Below, piece after piece: positions 17,898 through 28,303 of a stretch of 64,000 nt of DNA (position 1 is its first letter; each line of letters opens with the position of its first letter). Both the position numbers and the translations under genes were made by a program. Origin of the DNA: Catenuloplanes indicus (GTDB lineage Bacteria > Actinomycetota > Actinomycetes > Mycobacteriales > Micromonosporaceae); assembly GCF_030813715.1 (NCBI RefSeq), contig NZ_JAUSUZ010000001.1, positions 2,542,001 to 2,606,000 of the forward strand, in the 5' to 3' direction. The notes under the pieces were generated by a model. That model did not search any database and was not told the DNA's origin. It was given only the letters and a program-made list of their open reading frames with translations.

Positions 17898-18824
17898 CTA
17901 ACGGGTGATGTGCGCGGCCACGGCCGCCGCGAACCGGCCGGCGGCGTCCTGATCGAAACCGAAGAAAAGGGACGGTTCGGTGAGTTCGAGCTCGACCACC
18001 ACCGGGTCGCCGCCCGGCCCGGGGAGCAGGTCGACGCGGGCATAGAGGAGCCGGCCGGTGCCGCCGGGAATCGCGGCCAGCGCACGCTCCGCGACCGCCC
18101 GCTGGGCCTCGGTGGCCACCCGCGGGTCGATCTGCTCCTGCTTGTAGAGCCCCTCGACGCCGGTGTCCGGCCCGGCCAGCATCGGTCCCTTGCGGATCGC
18201 GTGGCTGTACGCGAGCGCGCCGGTCGCCGGATCCGTGAAGAAGAGCAGCGCGGTCTCGCCGTCCGTGTCCACCGCGGTCAGGTAGGGCTGCACCATCACC
18301 AGCCGGGCCGCCGCGAGCAGCCGCTCCACGTGCAGCTCGGCCAGCTCACGGTGCTCCGGGTCGCTCAGGTCGTAGCGGCCCGCGTCCACGCTGCCGGCGC
18401 CGACCGCGGGCTTGACCACCCACTCACCGGCCGCCGGCGGCGTCCACACGTCACCGCCGCCGATCCACTGCGTCTCGGTGACCGGCACGCCGGCCGCCGC
18501 CAGGTCGCGCAGGTAGGTCTTCTCGGTGTTCCAGACGACCACGTCGGCCGGGTTGAGCAGGCCCGGGACGGAGGAGACCCAGGCCAGGAAGTCGGCCCGG
18601 CGCTCGGTGTAGTCCCACGGCGAGCGGAGCAGGACCCGGTCGTACGCCGTCCAGTCCACGGTGGGGTCGGTCCAGACGACCGGCTCCGCGGTGATCCCGG
18701 CGGCGGCCAGCGGCGCGAGGATCAGGCGGTCGTCCGGCTCCAGGTCGGGAAGGGAGGCTGCGGTGACGACAGCGACCCGGGCCGGGGCCCGGGTCGCGGT
18801 GTCGTCGAAGGGTCGGGTTGTCAC
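17898..18824 (-). CDS. ATP-grasp domain protein (glutathione-synthetase/RimK-like)
   Basis: A 308-residue protein with an ATP-grasp layout: a pre-ATP-grasp alpha/beta domain (VAVVTAASLPDLEPDDRL), the segment VLLRSPWDYTERRADFLAW typical of a family of actinobacterial ATP-grasp proteins, a lysine in EWVVKPAVGAGSVDAGRYD and the metal-binding acidic region RVDLLPGPGGDPVVVELELT with following Glu and Ser. Members ligate a carboxylate to an amine or thiol through an acyl-phosphate. The substrate is unknown. Start GTG 18824. Located between ctaA and ctaB but not obviously part of heme synthesis. Confidence 0.82.
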   Translation of the reverse strand: MTTRPFDDTATRAPARVAVVTAASLPDLEPDDRLILAPLAAAGITAEPVVWTDPTVDWTAYDRVLLRSPWDYTERRADFLAWVSSVPGLLNPADVVVWNTEKTYLRDLAAAGVPVTETQWIGGGDVWTPPAAGEWVVKPAVGAGSVDAGRYDLSDPEHRELAELHVERLLAAARLVMVQPYLTAVDTDGETALLFFTDPATGALAYSHAIRKGPMLAGPDTGVEGLYKQEQIDPRVATEAQRAVAERALAAIPGGTGRLLYARVDLLPGPGGDPVVVELELTEPSLFFGFDQDAAGRFAAAVAAHITR

Positions 18825-18893
18825 ATCAAAGATGGTGCTAGAGGTTGCGGTGCTGCCGCGCGCCGGGGTCAGCGCGCCATCACGCTGCCGGGA

Positions 18894-19220
18894 TCAGCGC
18901 GCCATCATGCGACGGCCCATGGACCGCCAGAGGTCGTTGCTGGGCCGCATCTGCTCCATCAGCTCGCGCTCCCACTCGTTCTCCACCGCGACGCCGGCCT
19001 TCTCGCAGGCCTGCCGCGCCGTCTTGGTGTCGGAGGCGAACTGGTCCGCCCACTCACCGTCCTCGCCCACGAGAACGATGCGGGCGCCGCGCTTGCCGAC
19101 GTACTCGACGACCGCTTTCGCACCGCCGTGCCCTGCGGCGAAAGAGCGGATGCTGCCGACCAGAGCGGTCGGCTGCGACTTCTCGTCGATCGTCAGCGTC
19201 GTATCGGAACCTTCTGCCAT
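18894..19220 (-). CDS. Conserved small hypothetical protein
   Basis: A 108-residue acidic-to-mixed protein beginning MAEGSDTTLTIDEKSQ, without a signal peptide or membrane helix. A compact alpha/beta core is suggested by AKAVVEYVGKRGARIVLVGEDGEW and a helical C-terminus. I do not recognise a domain. The last 14 nt of the coding region, including the stop, are duplicated 25 nt downstream (18869-18882). Upstream lies a comparatively AT-rich 285-bp region that must carry its promoter. Confidence 0.65.
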   Translation of the reverse strand: MAEGSDTTLTIDEKSQPTALVGSIRSFAAGHGGAKAVVEYVGKRGARIVLVGEDGEWADQFASDTKTARQACEKAGVAVENEWERELMEQMRPSNDLWRSMGRRMMAR

Positions 19221-19507
19221 GAGGGGAAGAGTAGGCAGACAGCAGGTGAAACGCAGGCGTTACGTGGAGTTTTTGTGATGCCTCTAACGAGGGGTTTCAA
19301 CGTCATTTCTGCCTGCTTCGTCCGGCTTTATCCCAGAAAAACCGGACAAAAAATAAGGACGAAACGGGCGTTCGCCACCACACCACCGAGGTAGCACTAA
19401 ACGATGCCTATTTCAGGGCGTTTCACCGGTAGATCGACCCGTAAGGCACGCCACGCATCAGCCGTTCGGCCGAAGCGACCGAGGTGACAACCGTTACCGG
19501 ATGGTGA
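19221..19507. promoter_or_regulatory. AT-richer intergenic region upstream of the 108-residue gene
   Basis: This stretch is visibly lower in GC than its surroundings (19260-19400). It contains an imperfect hairpin (gtccggcttt paired with aaaaccggac, about 19319-19347) next to an A-rich run. On the minus strand it is the leader of the small gene at 18894-19220 and also the 3' flank of ctaB. I do not see a clear promoter hexamer pair. Confidence 0.45.
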
Positions 19508-20464
19508 TCAGACCAGCGCGTCGATCGCGACCGCGAGGAACACGATCGTGAGGTACGTCGTGGACCAGTGGAACAGCCGCATCGGCTTCACCGGCTCCCC
19601 CTTGGACGCCCGCCGCGCCAGCAGGTGCGCCTCCAGCACGAACAGCGCGCCCACGATCGTCGCCGGCACGCCGTAGATCCAGCTCAGACCGAACGGCCAG
19701 GCGGCCAGCGAGGAGATCAGCGTGAGCCAGGCGAAGCCGACGATCTCCACGTTGACCCGCTTGACCGACGCCACCACCGGCAGCATCGGGATGCCGGCCC
19801 GCGCGTAGTCGTCCTTGTACTTGATGGCGAGCGCGTAGAAGTGCGGCATTTGCCAGAAGAAGACCACGCCGAACAGCGCCCAGGCCGCGGGCGACAGCGA
19901 GCCGGTGACCGCGGCCCAGCCGATCAGCACCGGCGCGGAGCCGCAGATGCCGCCCCAGAACGTGTTCCACGCGGTGACGCGCTTCAGCCAGAGTGTGTAG
20001 ACCACGTCGTAGTAGACGATCGAGCCGAGCGTCATGGCCGTGGCCAGCCAGTTCGTGGCCAGTGCCATGATCGCGACGCTGAGCGCGGAGAGCGTGAGGC
20101 CGAAGATCAGCGCGTTGCGCGGCGAGACTGAGTGGGCCGGCAGCGGGCGGCGCTTGGTGCGCCGCATCACCTGGTCGATGTCCCGGTCGATGTAGCAGTT
20201 CAGCGCGCTGGCGCCACCGGCGGCGAACGAACCGCCGACCAGAACCGCCGCCATCAGCCACAGCGACGGCAGTCCGTTTGCGGCCAGCATCATCGCGGGT
20301 ACGGTCGTGACCAGTAGCAGTTCGACGATACGCGGCTTGGTGAGCGCGACGTACGCCTTGATCACATCGCTGGCGCGCGGCGTGGAGCCCGTAGGACGCT
20401 TCACCGACCGGGTCTTCCGCCCCTTGACCGAGGGCAGAACCGGGCGTTCGGTGAGTGTGCTCAC
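19508..20464 (-). CDS. ctaB: Protoheme IX farnesyltransferase (heme O synthase)
   Basis: A 318-residue UbiA-superfamily prenyltransferase with about nine transmembrane helices. It adds a farnesyl group to protoheme to make heme O, the substrate of CtaA. The first Asp-rich motif region is [19 protein letters not shown], with the preceding [11 protein letters not shown]-like segment [15 protein letters not shown]. Start GTG 20464. Divergent from tkt. In actinobacteria the ctaB and tkt genes are regularly neighbours, as here. Confidence 0.95.
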   Translation of the reverse strand: MSTLTERPVLPSVKGRKTRSVKRPTGSTPRASDVIKAYVALTKPRIVELLLVTTVPAMMLAANGLPSLWLMAAVLVGGSFAAGGASALNCYIDRDIDQVMRRTKRRPLPAHSVSPRNALIFGLTLSALSVAIMALATNWLATAMTLGSIVYYDVVYTLWLKRVTAWNTFWGGICGSAPVLIGWAAVTGSLSPAAWALFGVVFFWQMPHFYALAIKYKDDYARAGIPMLPVVASVKRVNVEIVGFAWLTLISSLAAWPFGLSWIYGVPATIVGALFVLEAHLLARRASKGEPVKPMRLFHWSTTYLTIVFLAVAIDALV

Positions 20465-20756
20465 GGATTGTCACCTTCCGGCTGGGGCGATGGAGTGACC
20501 AGGCGACGACGGACCGCGGAACCAAGGTCACGCGCCATGGGCGACAGCCTATCGGCACCGGATTCGCCGCCCCGCCAGACCCGGCGAGGATGCACGGCGT
20601 CACACCGGCACACGCGGATGATCAAGGCGTGTGTCCGCTCACAGCTTAGGTTGTTCCCGCGTTCCGCGGGCGCGTGTTCAACAGCGCTCGCTAGGGTCGG
20701 ACACTGGAGTAGTCGAAAATCTCATTTGCCGGTCACACCCGAGGAGCACACAGATC
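20465..20756. promoter_or_regulatory. Divergent promoter region between ctaB and tkt
   Basis: 292 bp serving ctaB (minus) and the tkt operon (plus). A short perfect hairpin, cccgcg-ttc-cgcggg, is at 20656-20670. A TAGGGT hexamer at 20691-20696 could be a -10 box for tkt, although no matching -35 is evident. The tkt ribosome site GAGGAG is at 20741-20746, 10 nt before its GTG. Confidence 0.5.
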
Positions 20757-22895
20757 GTGGCTGCCACCCCATCCGAGGACAGCGCTCTGAGCTGGTCCGA
20801 TCTCGACCGTAAGGCGGTCGACACCGTCCGCGTCCTGGCCATGGACGCCGTGGAGAAGTCCGGCAACGGTCACCCCGGCACCGCCATGAGCCTGGCACCC
20901 GCGGCCTACCTGCTCTTCAACAAGGTCATGACGCACAGCCCGGCGAACTCGGCCTGGCCGGGCCGGGACCGCTTCGTGCTGTCCGCCGGGCACTCCAGCC
21001 TCACCCTCTACATCCAGCTCTACCTGTCCGGGTACGGGCTGGGCCTGGACGACCTGAAGTCGCTGCGCCAATGGGGCTCGCTCACCCCGGGCCACCCGGA
21101 GCAGGGGCACACCGACGGCGTCGAGACCACCACCGGCCCGCTGGGCCAGGGCATCGGCAACGCGGTCGGCTTCGCGATCGCGGCCCGCCGGGAGCGCGGC
21201 CTGTTCGACCCGGAGACGCCGGACGGTGAGTCGATCTTCGACCACAACGTCTGGGCGATCGCCTCGGACGGCGACATCGAGGAGGGCATCAGCCACGAGG
21301 CCAGCGCGATCGCCGGCCACCAGAAGCTGGGCAACCTCACGCTGATCTGGGACGACAACGAGATCTCGATCGAGGACGATACGAAGATCGCGAAGTCCGA
21401 GGACGTCGCGGCGCGCTACGCGGCGTACGGCTGGCACGTGCAGGTCGTCGACTGGCGCAAGTCCTTCGACGAGGGCGGCGACTACGCCGAGGACGTCGAG
21501 GCGCTGTACGCGGCGCTGGTCGCGGCGAAGGCCACCACGGACAAGCCGTCGTTCATCGCGCTGCGTACGGTCATCGGCTACCCGGCGCCGAAGAAGCAGA
21601 ACACCGGCAAGATCCACGGCTCCGCGCTGGGCAAGGACGAGGTCGCCGCCACCAAGCAGGTGCTCGGCTTCGACCCGGCGCAGGACTTCCAGGTGGACGA
21701 CAAGGTCCTGCAGCACGCCCGCGAGGTCGTCGAGCGCGGCAAGGCCGCCGAGGCCGCCTGGCGGGAGAAGTTCGACGCGTGGGCCGCGGCGAACCCGGAG
21801 CGCAAGGCGCTGTGGGACCGGATGTCCAAGCGTGAGCTGCCGGCCGGCTGGGACGCCGCGCTGCCGGTCTGGGAGGCCGACCCGAAGGGCGTCGCCACCC
21901 GCGCCGCCTCCGGCAAGGTGCTCAACGCGCTGGCCCCGGTGCTGCCGGAGCTGTGGGGCGGCTCGGCCGACCTGGCCGAGTCGAACAACACGACGATGGA
22001 GGGCGAGCCGTCCTTCATCCCGGAGGAGTACGCCACCAAGGCGTTCCCGGGCCACAAGTACGGCCGCACGCTGCACTTCGGCATCCGCGAGCACGGCATG
22101 GGCGCGATCATGAACGGCATCGCGCTGCACGGCGGCACCCGCGTCTACGGCGGCACGTTCGCGGTGTTCTCCGACTACATGCGCCCGTCGGTGCGGCTCG
22201 CCGCGCTGATGAAGCTGCCGGTCGTCTACGTGTGGACGCACGACTCGATCGGTCTCGGCGAGGACGGCCCGACGCACCAGCCGATCGAGCACCTGACCGC
22301 GCTGCGCGCCATCCCCGGCCTCGACGTGGTCCGCCCGGCGGACGCGAACGAGACCGCCCAGGCGTGGAAGGCGGCGCTGGAGCACACCGACCGGCCGACC
22401 GCGCTGATCCTGTCCCGGCAGAACCTGCCGACCATCGACCGGTCCACGCACGCCTCCGCGGAGAACACCGCGAAGGGCGCTTACGTGCTGGTCGACGCGT
22501 CGAACTCGCAGCCGTCGGTGATCCTGCTGGCGTCCGGCTCCGAGGTGCAGATCGCGCTGACCGCGCGGGAGCGGCTGGAGGCCGAGGGCACGCCGACGCG
22601 CGTCGTCTCCGTGCCGTGCCAGGAGTGGTTCGACGCGCAGGACCAGGCGTACCGCGAGTCGGTGCTGCCGTCGTCGGTCAAGGCGCGGGTCAGCGTCGAG
22701 GCCGCCATCGGGATGTCCTGGCGGCACCTGATCGGCGACGCCGGCGAGTCGGTCAGCATTGAACACTACGGAGCCTCCGCGCCGTACACGGTGCTGTTCG
22801 AGCAGTTCGGTTTCACGGCCGACAACGTGGTGGCGAAGGCGCACGCCTCGCTCACCAAGGTCGGCGTCATCACCGGCAACAAGACCGGCAACTGA
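20757..22895 (+). CDS. tkt: Transketolase
   Basis: A 712-residue thiamine-diphosphate enzyme moving two-carbon units between sugar phosphates. Visible motifs: the N-terminal [14 protein letters not shown], the TPP-binding region [20 protein letters not shown] ending near [12 protein letters not shown], and in the pyrimidine domain [14 protein letters not shown], with the sequence [19 protein letters not shown]. Start GTG 20757 with GAGGAG 10 nt upstream. First gene of the tkt-tal-pgi-zwf-opcA-pgl operon. Confidence 0.96.
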   Translation: MAATPSEDSALSWSDLDRKAVDTVRVLAMDAVEKSGNGHPGTAMSLAPAAYLLFNKVMTHSPANSAWPGRDRFVLSAGHSSLTLYIQLYLSGYGLGLDDLKSLRQWGSLTPGHPEQGHTDGVETTTGPLGQGIGNAVGFAIAARRERGLFDPETPDGESIFDHNVWAIASDGDIEEGISHEASAIAGHQKLGNLTLIWDDNEISIEDDTKIAKSEDVAARYAAYGWHVQVVDWRKSFDEGGDYAEDVEALYAALVAAKATTDKPSFIALRTVIGYPAPKKQNTGKIHGSALGKDEVAATKQVLGFDPAQDFQVDDKVLQHAREVVERGKAAEAAWREKFDAWAAANPERKALWDRMSKRELPAGWDAALPVWEADPKGVATRAASGKVLNALAPVLPELWGGSADLAESNNTTMEGEPSFIPEEYATKAFPGHKYGRTLHFGIREHGMGAIMNGIALHGGTRVYGGTFAVFSDYMRPSVRLAALMKLPVVYVWTHDSIGLGEDGPTHQPIEHLTALRAIPGLDVVRPADANETAQAWKAALEHTDRPTALILSRQNLPTIDRSTHASAENTAKGAYVLVDASNSQPSVILLASGSEVQIALTARERLEAEGTPTRVVSVPCQEWFDAQDQAYRESVLPSSVKARVSVEAAIGMSWRHLIGDAGESVSIEHYGASAPYTVLFEQFGFTADNVVAKAHASLTKVGVITGNKTGN

Positions 22896-22918
22896 CTTCT
22901 GATAGGGGTGTGATTCCG

Positions 22919-24055
22919 ATGACCGATCGGCTCAAGGAACTCTCCGACGCCGGCGTGGCGGTGTGGCTGGACGACCTGTCCCGCGTGCGCCTCGCGTCCG
23001 GCACGCTGGACAAGCTCCGCACGGAGAAGCACGTTGTGGGCGTGACCACCAACCCGACCATCTTCGCCAAGGCGCTCTCCGACGCGGACGCGTACGACGA
23101 GCAGCTGCGCGAGCTGGCCGACCGCGACGTCACCGTGGAGGAGGCGACGCGCGCGCTGACCACGTACGACGTGCGCTGGGCCGCCGACGTGATGAAGCCG
23201 GAGTACGACCGCTCGCAGGGTCAGGACGGCCGCGTCTCGATCGAGGTCGACCCGCGCCTGGCGCACGAGACCTCGAAGACGGTCGCCGAGGCCAAGGCAC
23301 TGTGGTGGCTGGTCGACCGGGACAACGTGCTCATCAAGATCCCGGCGACGCTGGCCGGCCTGCCGGCGATCACCGCCACGCTGGCCGCGGGCATCAGCGT
23401 GAACGTGACGCTGATCTTCTCGCTGGACCGGTACGGCAAGGTGATCGACGCGTTCCTGGACGGTCTGGAGCAGGCGAAGGCGAACGGCCACGACCTGTCG
23501 AAGATCGCCTCGGTCGCGTCGTTCTTCGTCTCCCGGGTGGACACCGAGATCGACAAGCGGCTCGACAAGATCGGCTCCGACGAGGCGAAGGCGCTGAAGG
23601 GCAAGGCCGCGGTGGCCAACGCCCAGCTGGCGTACAAGCTCTACGAGGAGAAGTTCGGCGGCGAGCGGTGGGCCGCGCTCAAGGCGGCCGGCGCGCACCC
23701 GCAGCGTCCGCTGTGGGCGTCCACCGGCACGAAGAGCGCGGAGTACAAGGACACGATCTACGTCGAGGAGCTGATCGCGCCCGGCGTCGTCAACACGATG
23801 CCGGAGTCGGTCATCGACGCGTACGCCGACCACGGTGACACCCGCGGCGACACCGTCACCGGGTCGTACGCGGCGGCGCAGGAGGTGTTCGACAAGCTCA
23901 CCGCGGTCGGCATCGACTTCGACGACGTGGTGAAGGTGCTCGAGGAAGAGGGCGTCCAGAAGTTCGAGGCCTCCTGGGGCGAGCTGCTGGAGGGCCTGGC
24001 CAAGTCGCTGGACGCGGCCAAGAAGGGCGCGGCCAACCCGAGCGACGCGGCCTGA
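22919..24055 (+). CDS. tal: Transaldolase
   Basis: A 378-residue class I aldolase-fold enzyme of the larger actinobacterial/cyanobacterial transaldolase type. The Schiff-base lysine lies in [15 protein letters not shown]; the N-terminal [14 protein letters not shown] and the internal [17 protein letters not shown] are conserved. ATG 22919 is chosen over GTG 22910 because the AGGGGT ribosome site is correctly spaced for the ATG. It follows tkt by 23 nt; pgi begins one base after its stop. Confidence 0.95.
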   Translation: MTDRLKELSDAGVAVWLDDLSRVRLASGTLDKLRTEKHVVGVTTNPTIFAKALSDADAYDEQLRELADRDVTVEEATRALTTYDVRWAADVMKPEYDRSQGQDGRVSIEVDPRLAHETSKTVAEAKALWWLVDRDNVLIKIPATLAGLPAITATLAAGISVNVTLIFSLDRYGKVIDAFLDGLEQAKANGHDLSKIASVASFFVSRVDTEIDKRLDKIGSDEAKALKGKAAVANAQLAYKLYEEKFGGERWAALKAAGAHPQRPLWASTGTKSAEYKDTIYVEELIAPGVVNTMPESVIDAYADHGDTRGDTVTGSYAAAQEVFDKLTAVGIDFDDVVKVLEEEGVQKFEASWGELLEGLAKSLDAAKKGAANPSDAA

Positions 24056-24056
24056 G

Positions 24057-25709
24057 ATGAGTGATCTGCTCAGCGGTGGCGCCGAGGCAGCCGCCGGACT
24101 TGCCGTCCACGGCGCTCGTGCCATCGATGAGCAGTCACCGGCGTCCGTCCGGCGGGCGCTGGTCGCCGACGGTGTGCCCGGCCTGCTGGCCCGCAAGGAC
24201 CCCACGCTGTGGGGTCCGGAGGCGGAACCGGCGGCCGCGGCACACCTCGGCTGGCTCGACACGTTCCACCGGTCCCGCGAGCTGCTCCCCCAGCTCGCGG
24301 AGCTGTGCGCGGAGCTCGGCGACCTGGACCACGTGGTGCTGTGCGGCATGGGCGGCTCCTCGCTGGCACCGGCCGCGATGGCCGCGACGCTCGGCCGGCC
24401 GCTGACCGTGCTGGACACCACCGACCCGGGGCAGATCCGGGCCGCGCTCGGCGACCGGCTGGACACGACCGTGGTGGTCGTGTCCAGCAAGTCCGGCAGC
24501 ACGATCGAGACGGACGCGCAGCGCCGGGCGTACCACCGGGCATTTCTTGATCTTGGCCGGACTCCGGAGGAGGCCGGCCGGCACTTCGTGGTCGTCACCG
24601 ATCCGGGCTCGCCGCTGGTCGAGACCGGGCTGGAGATGGGTGCGTTCGTCATCGTGGCGGACCCCACGGTCGGCGGGCGGTTCGGCGCACTGACCGCGTT
24701 CGGGCTGGTCCCGGCCGCGCTGGCCGGTGTCGACGTGGCCGAGCTGCTGGACCAGGCGGAGGAGTTCGCGGCCTCGCTCGGCGGCGAGGACGGCAATCCG
24801 GCGCTGGCTCTCGGCGCCGCGATCGGCGCGGCCGCCACCGCCGGATACTCCGCGGTGGCGCTGGTCCCGGACGGCAGCGGGCTGGACGGGCTCGGCGACT
24901 GGGCCGAGCAGCTGCTCGCGGAGTCGCTGGGCAAGGACGGCCTCGGGCTGCTGCCGGTCGTGGTGGACTCGCCGGACGAGCCGGGCGCGACCGGGCTGGG
25001 CGTGCTGACCGTGGCGTACGGCGGGTCGCTCGGCGCCGGCGCGGTGCCCGGCGGCGGGATCGGCGCGCAGCTGGCGGTCAACGGTCCGCTCGGCGCGCAG
25101 TTCCTGGCCTGGGAGTTCGCGACCGCGCTGGCGGCCCGGGTGCTCGGCGTGGACCCGTTCAGCCAGCCGGACGTGGCGTCCACCAAGGCGCACACGACGC
25201 GGCTGCTGGAGGCGTTGCCCGCGGAGCAGCCCGCGTTCACCGACCGCGCGCTCCAGGTCTTCCCCGGCCGCGCGATCCAGGTCGTCCCCGGCGGCACGAT
25301 CCAGGACGGTGGCCTCGCCGACGTACTGCGGACCGTCCTGGACGCCGGCGACTATCTTGCCGTCATGGCCTATCTGGACCGTCATGACGATGCGGAGATC
25401 GCACGTTTGAGGTCCATTCTGGCCGACAAATCCGGTAAGCCGGTTACCTTCGGCTGGGGGCCGCGCCTGCTGCACACCGCCGGACAGTTCCACAAGGGTG
25501 GACCGCCATCCGGCGCGTTCCTGCAACTCACCGGCGTGGTCTCGGACGATCTGGCGATTCCCGGCCGGCCGTACACGTTCGGGCGCCTGCAGGCCGCGCA
25601 GGCCGCCGGTGACCGGGCCGCGCTGGACGGCCGCCCGCTGCTTCGTCTGCACCTCACCGACCGCACGGCCGGAATCAATCAACTCGTAACGGCCGCGCAG
25701 GCACTGTAA
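24057..25709 (+). CDS. pgi: Glucose-6-phosphate isomerase (actinobacterial type)
   Basis: A 550-residue protein with tandem SIS-type sugar-isomerase folds. The first sugar-phosphate site is visible as VVLCGMGGSSLAPAAM and VVVVSSKSGSTIETDA. It interconverts glucose-6-phosphate and fructose-6-phosphate. The sequence is the divergent form found inside actinobacterial tal-zwf clusters rather than the classical Pgi. The C-terminal part keeps FGWGPRLLHTAGQFHKGGP, which carries the conserved His and Lys region. It starts one base after the tal stop and is followed by zwf after 37 nt. Confidence 0.88.
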   Translation: MSDLLSGGAEAAAGLAVHGARAIDEQSPASVRRALVADGVPGLLARKDPTLWGPEAEPAAAAHLGWLDTFHRSRELLPQLAELCAELGDLDHVVLCGMGGSSLAPAAMAATLGRPLTVLDTTDPGQIRAALGDRLDTTVVVVSSKSGSTIETDAQRRAYHRAFLDLGRTPEEAGRHFVVVTDPGSPLVETGLEMGAFVIVADPTVGGRFGALTAFGLVPAALAGVDVAELLDQAEEFAASLGGEDGNPALALGAAIGAAATAGYSAVALVPDGSGLDGLGDWAEQLLAESLGKDGLGLLPVVVDSPDEPGATGLGVLTVAYGGSLGAGAVPGGGIGAQLAVNGPLGAQFLAWEFATALAARVLGVDPFSQPDVASTKAHTTRLLEALPAEQPAFTDRALQVFPGRAIQVVPGGTIQDGGLADVLRTVLDAGDYLAVMAYLDRHDDAEIARLRSILADKSGKPVTFGWGPRLLHTAGQFHKGGPPSGAFLQLTGVVSDDLAIPGRPYTFGRLQAAQAAGDRAALDGRPLLRLHLTDRTAGINQLVTAAQAL

Positions 25710-25746
25710 ACCTGCTCTGCCTGGCAAAAACTGGGAGGATGGCGGC

Positions 25747-27264
25747 GTGAGAAATCCGCTGCGCGACCCACAGGATCGCCGGCTGCCGAGAATCCCGGAG
25801 CCCTGCGCTCTGGTGATCTTCGGCGTCACCGGCGACCTGTCCCGTAAGAAGCTGATCCCCGCGGTCTACGACCTGGCCAACCGTGGCCTGCTCCCGCCCG
25901 GTTTCGTGGTGCTCGGCTTCGCCCGGCGCGACTGGGGCGACGGCGACTTCGAGTCGCTGGCGTACGAGGCGGCCAAGAAGGGCGCCCGCACCCCGTGGCG
26001 GGAGGACGTCTGGGCCCGGCTGGCGGAGAACATCAAGTTCGTGGCCGGCTCGTTCGACGACGACGCCGCGTTCGACACGCTGGCCTCCTCGCTGGACGAG
26101 CTGCGCGCCACGCACGGTATCGCCGGCAACGCCGCGTTCTACTTCTCGATCCCGCCGGTCGCTTTTCCCATCGTGCTCAAGCAGCTGGCCCGCACCGGCA
26201 TGGCCGACAACGGCAAGTCCGGCGGCTGGCGGCGCGTGGTGGTGGAGAAGCCGTTCGGCTACGACCTGGAGACGGCCAAGGAGCTCAACCGGCTGGTCGA
26301 CTCCGTCTTCACCGCGGACGACGTGTTCCGCATCGACCACTACCTCGGCAAGGAGACCGTCCAGAACATCCTGGCGCTCCGCTTCGCGAACTCGCTGTTC
26401 GAGCCGGTGTGGAACTCGAAGTACGTCGACCACGTGCAGATCACCATGGCCGAGGACGTCGGCATCGGCACCCGTGCCGGGTTCTACGACGGTGCCGGCG
26501 CCGCCCGTGACGTGCTGCAGAACCACCTGCTCCAGCTCATGGCGATGTTCGCGATGGAGGAGCCGACCAGCTTCGACCCGTCCGAGATCCGGGCCGAGAA
26601 GCTGAAGGTACTCAAGGCGATCACCGTGCCGAAGGACATCCAGGCCGACACGGTACGAGGTCAGTACCTCCAGGGCTGGGTCGCGGGCGAGCGCGCGGTC
26701 GGCTACCTGGAGGAGAAGAACATCCCGGCCGAGTCGAGGACCGAGACGTACGTCGCGGTCAAACTCGCCATCCAGAACCGCCGCTGGGCCGGTGTCCCGT
26801 TCTACGTGCGCTGCGGCAAGCGGCTCCCGCGCCGGGTCACCGAGATCGCGATCGTCTTCAAGAAGGCGCCGCACCTGCCGTTCGACCCGGCCGACGTGGA
26901 GATGCTCGGCCACAACCAGCTGGTCGTGCGCGTCCAGCCGGACGAGGGCATGGTGCTCAAGTTCGGCTCCAAGGTGCCGGGCACCACGATGGAGGTCCGC
27001 GACATCGCGATGGACTTCCAGTACGGCGAGGCGTTCACCGAGTCCAGCCCGGAGGCGTACGAGCGGCTGGTCCTGGACGTGCTGGTCGGCGACCGGACGC
27101 TGTTCCCGGACGCGGCCGAGGTGGAGCAGAGCTGGCAGGTGATCGACCCGCTCGAGGAGGCGTGGGCGGGCACCACGCCCGAGCCGTACCGGGCCGGCGA
27201 GTGGGGACCGCGCGCCGCCGACGAACTGCTGGCCCGTGAGGGCCGGAGCTGGAGGCGAGCATGA
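25747..27264 (+). CDS. zwf: Glucose-6-phosphate dehydrogenase
   Basis: A 505-residue enzyme oxidising glucose-6-phosphate to 6-phosphogluconolactone with NADP reduction. The Rossmann motif is GVTGDLSRKKLIPAVYDL, and the catalytic site RIDHYLGKETVQNI contains the conserved Asp-His pair. Start GTG 25747 with GGAGG about 9 nt upstream. Its stop overlaps the opcA start by 4 nt (ATGA), coupling enzyme and assembly factor. Confidence 0.96.
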   Translation: MRNPLRDPQDRRLPRIPEPCALVIFGVTGDLSRKKLIPAVYDLANRGLLPPGFVVLGFARRDWGDGDFESLAYEAAKKGARTPWREDVWARLAENIKFVAGSFDDDAAFDTLASSLDELRATHGIAGNAAFYFSIPPVAFPIVLKQLARTGMADNGKSGGWRRVVVEKPFGYDLETAKELNRLVDSVFTADDVFRIDHYLGKETVQNILALRFANSLFEPVWNSKYVDHVQITMAEDVGIGTRAGFYDGAGAARDVLQNHLLQLMAMFAMEEPTSFDPSEIRAEKLKVLKAITVPKDIQADTVRGQYLQGWVAGERAVGYLEEKNIPAESRTETYVAVKLAIQNRRWAGVPFYVRCGKRLPRRVTEIAIVFKKAPHLPFDPADVEMLGHNQLVVRVQPDEGMVLKFGSKVPGTTMEVRDIAMDFQYGEAFTESSPEAYERLVLDVLVGDRTLFPDAAEVEQSWQVIDPLEEAWAGTTPEPYRAGEWGPRAADELLAREGRSWRRA

Positions 27265-28229
27265 TCGGCCTGTGGGACACGACCGGCAACGAGGTCGTGA
27301 AGGCGCTCGCCGCGGAACGGCGCAGCGCCGGCGGCGTGGCCAGCGGCCTCGCGCTCACCCTGATCGCGGTGGTGGACGAGAAGCGGGTCCGGGAGGCGGA
27401 GGCCGCGGCCACGATCGCGGCCTCCGCGCACCCGTGCCGCCTGCTGATCGTGGTCCGCTCCGACGTGGAGAGCCAGCGCAGCCGGCTGGACGCGGAGATC
27501 GTGGTGGGCGGCCGGCTCGGCCCGGCCGAGGCCGCGGTGCTGCGCATGTACGGCCGGCTCGCGCTGCACGCCGAGTCCGTGGTGATGCCGCTGCTGGCGC
27601 CGGACGTGCCGGTGGTCTCCTGGTGGCACAGCGAGCCGCCGGAGCAGATCGCGAACGACTTCCTCGGCGTGGTAGCGGACCGGCGGATCACCGACTCCGC
27701 GCAGGCCCCCGACCCGGTTGCCGCGCTCAAGCAGCGGGCCAAGGACTACGCGCCCGGTGACACCGACCTCACCTGGACCCGGATCACGCTCTGGCGCACG
27801 CTCGTGGCCAGCGCGTTCGACACCACGTCCGAGCAGGTCGTCGGCGCCACCATCGTGGCGCCGGAGAAGGACCCGACCGCCGCGCTGATGGGCGGCTGGC
27901 TCGCCGCCCGCCTGGGCATCGTGCCGGTCCTGGAGCCGACCACCGAGCACCCGCGCATGCGCTCGGTCGAGCTGCAGTGCGCCAACGGCGACTGCATCAA
28001 GGTCACCCGCGACGAGAACACCGCGCTGTTCAGCCGCACCGGCCAGGCCGACCGCGAGATGCCGCTGGTCCGCCGCCCGGTCGGCGACGAACTGGCCGAG
28101 GAACTGCGCCGCCTCGACCCGGACCAGGTCTACTCCGAGGCACTCGGCGCGCTCGCCGGCCTGCCGCACCTGGAGAGCCGCCCCGCGCACCGCGTGCACG
28201 TCTGGAAGGACCCGGCGCTCGCGCACTGA
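27261..28229 (+). CDS. opcA: Glucose-6-phosphate dehydrogenase assembly protein OpcA
   Basis: A 322-residue OpcA, the activator of Zwf in cyanobacteria and actinobacteria. Characteristic segments include the N-terminal MIGLWDTTGNEVVKALAAER, RLLIVVRSDVESQRSRLDAE, VPVVSWWHSEPPE and the C-terminal SVELQCANGDCIKVTRDEN. Cytoplasmic, no membrane helix. Start ATG 27261 is inside the end of zwf, showing translational coupling. A hairpin follows its stop before pgl. Confidence 0.95.
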   Translation: MIGLWDTTGNEVVKALAAERRSAGGVASGLALTLIAVVDEKRVREAEAAATIAASAHPCRLLIVVRSDVESQRSRLDAEIVVGGRLGPAEAAVLRMYGRLALHAESVVMPLLAPDVPVVSWWHSEPPEQIANDFLGVVADRRITDSAQAPDPVAALKQRAKDYAPGDTDLTWTRITLWRTLVASAFDTTSEQVVGATIVAPEKDPTAALMGGWLAARLGIVPVLEPTTEHPRMRSVELQCANGDCIKVTRDENTALFSRTGQADREMPLVRRPVGDELAEELRRLDPDQVYSEALGALAGLPHLESRPAHRVHVWKDPALAH

Positions 28230-28242
28230 CCGTGTCCCCGTG

Positions 28243-28272
28243 GTCCGCTCGCGATTCGCCTCGCGGGCGGAC
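28243..28272 (+). terminator. Stable hairpin between opcA and pgl
   Basis: A 12-bp stem (gtccgctcgcga with tcgcgggcggac, one G-U pair) and a 6-nt loop, starting 14 nt after the opcA stop. No T tract follows, only a pyrimidine-rich stretch. It may be a partial terminator or a processing/stabilising structure that lowers pgl expression relative to zwf-opcA. Confidence 0.55.
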
Positions 28273-28303
28273 CCTTCCATCTCTTCGTGAAGGTGCCCTA
28301 CCG

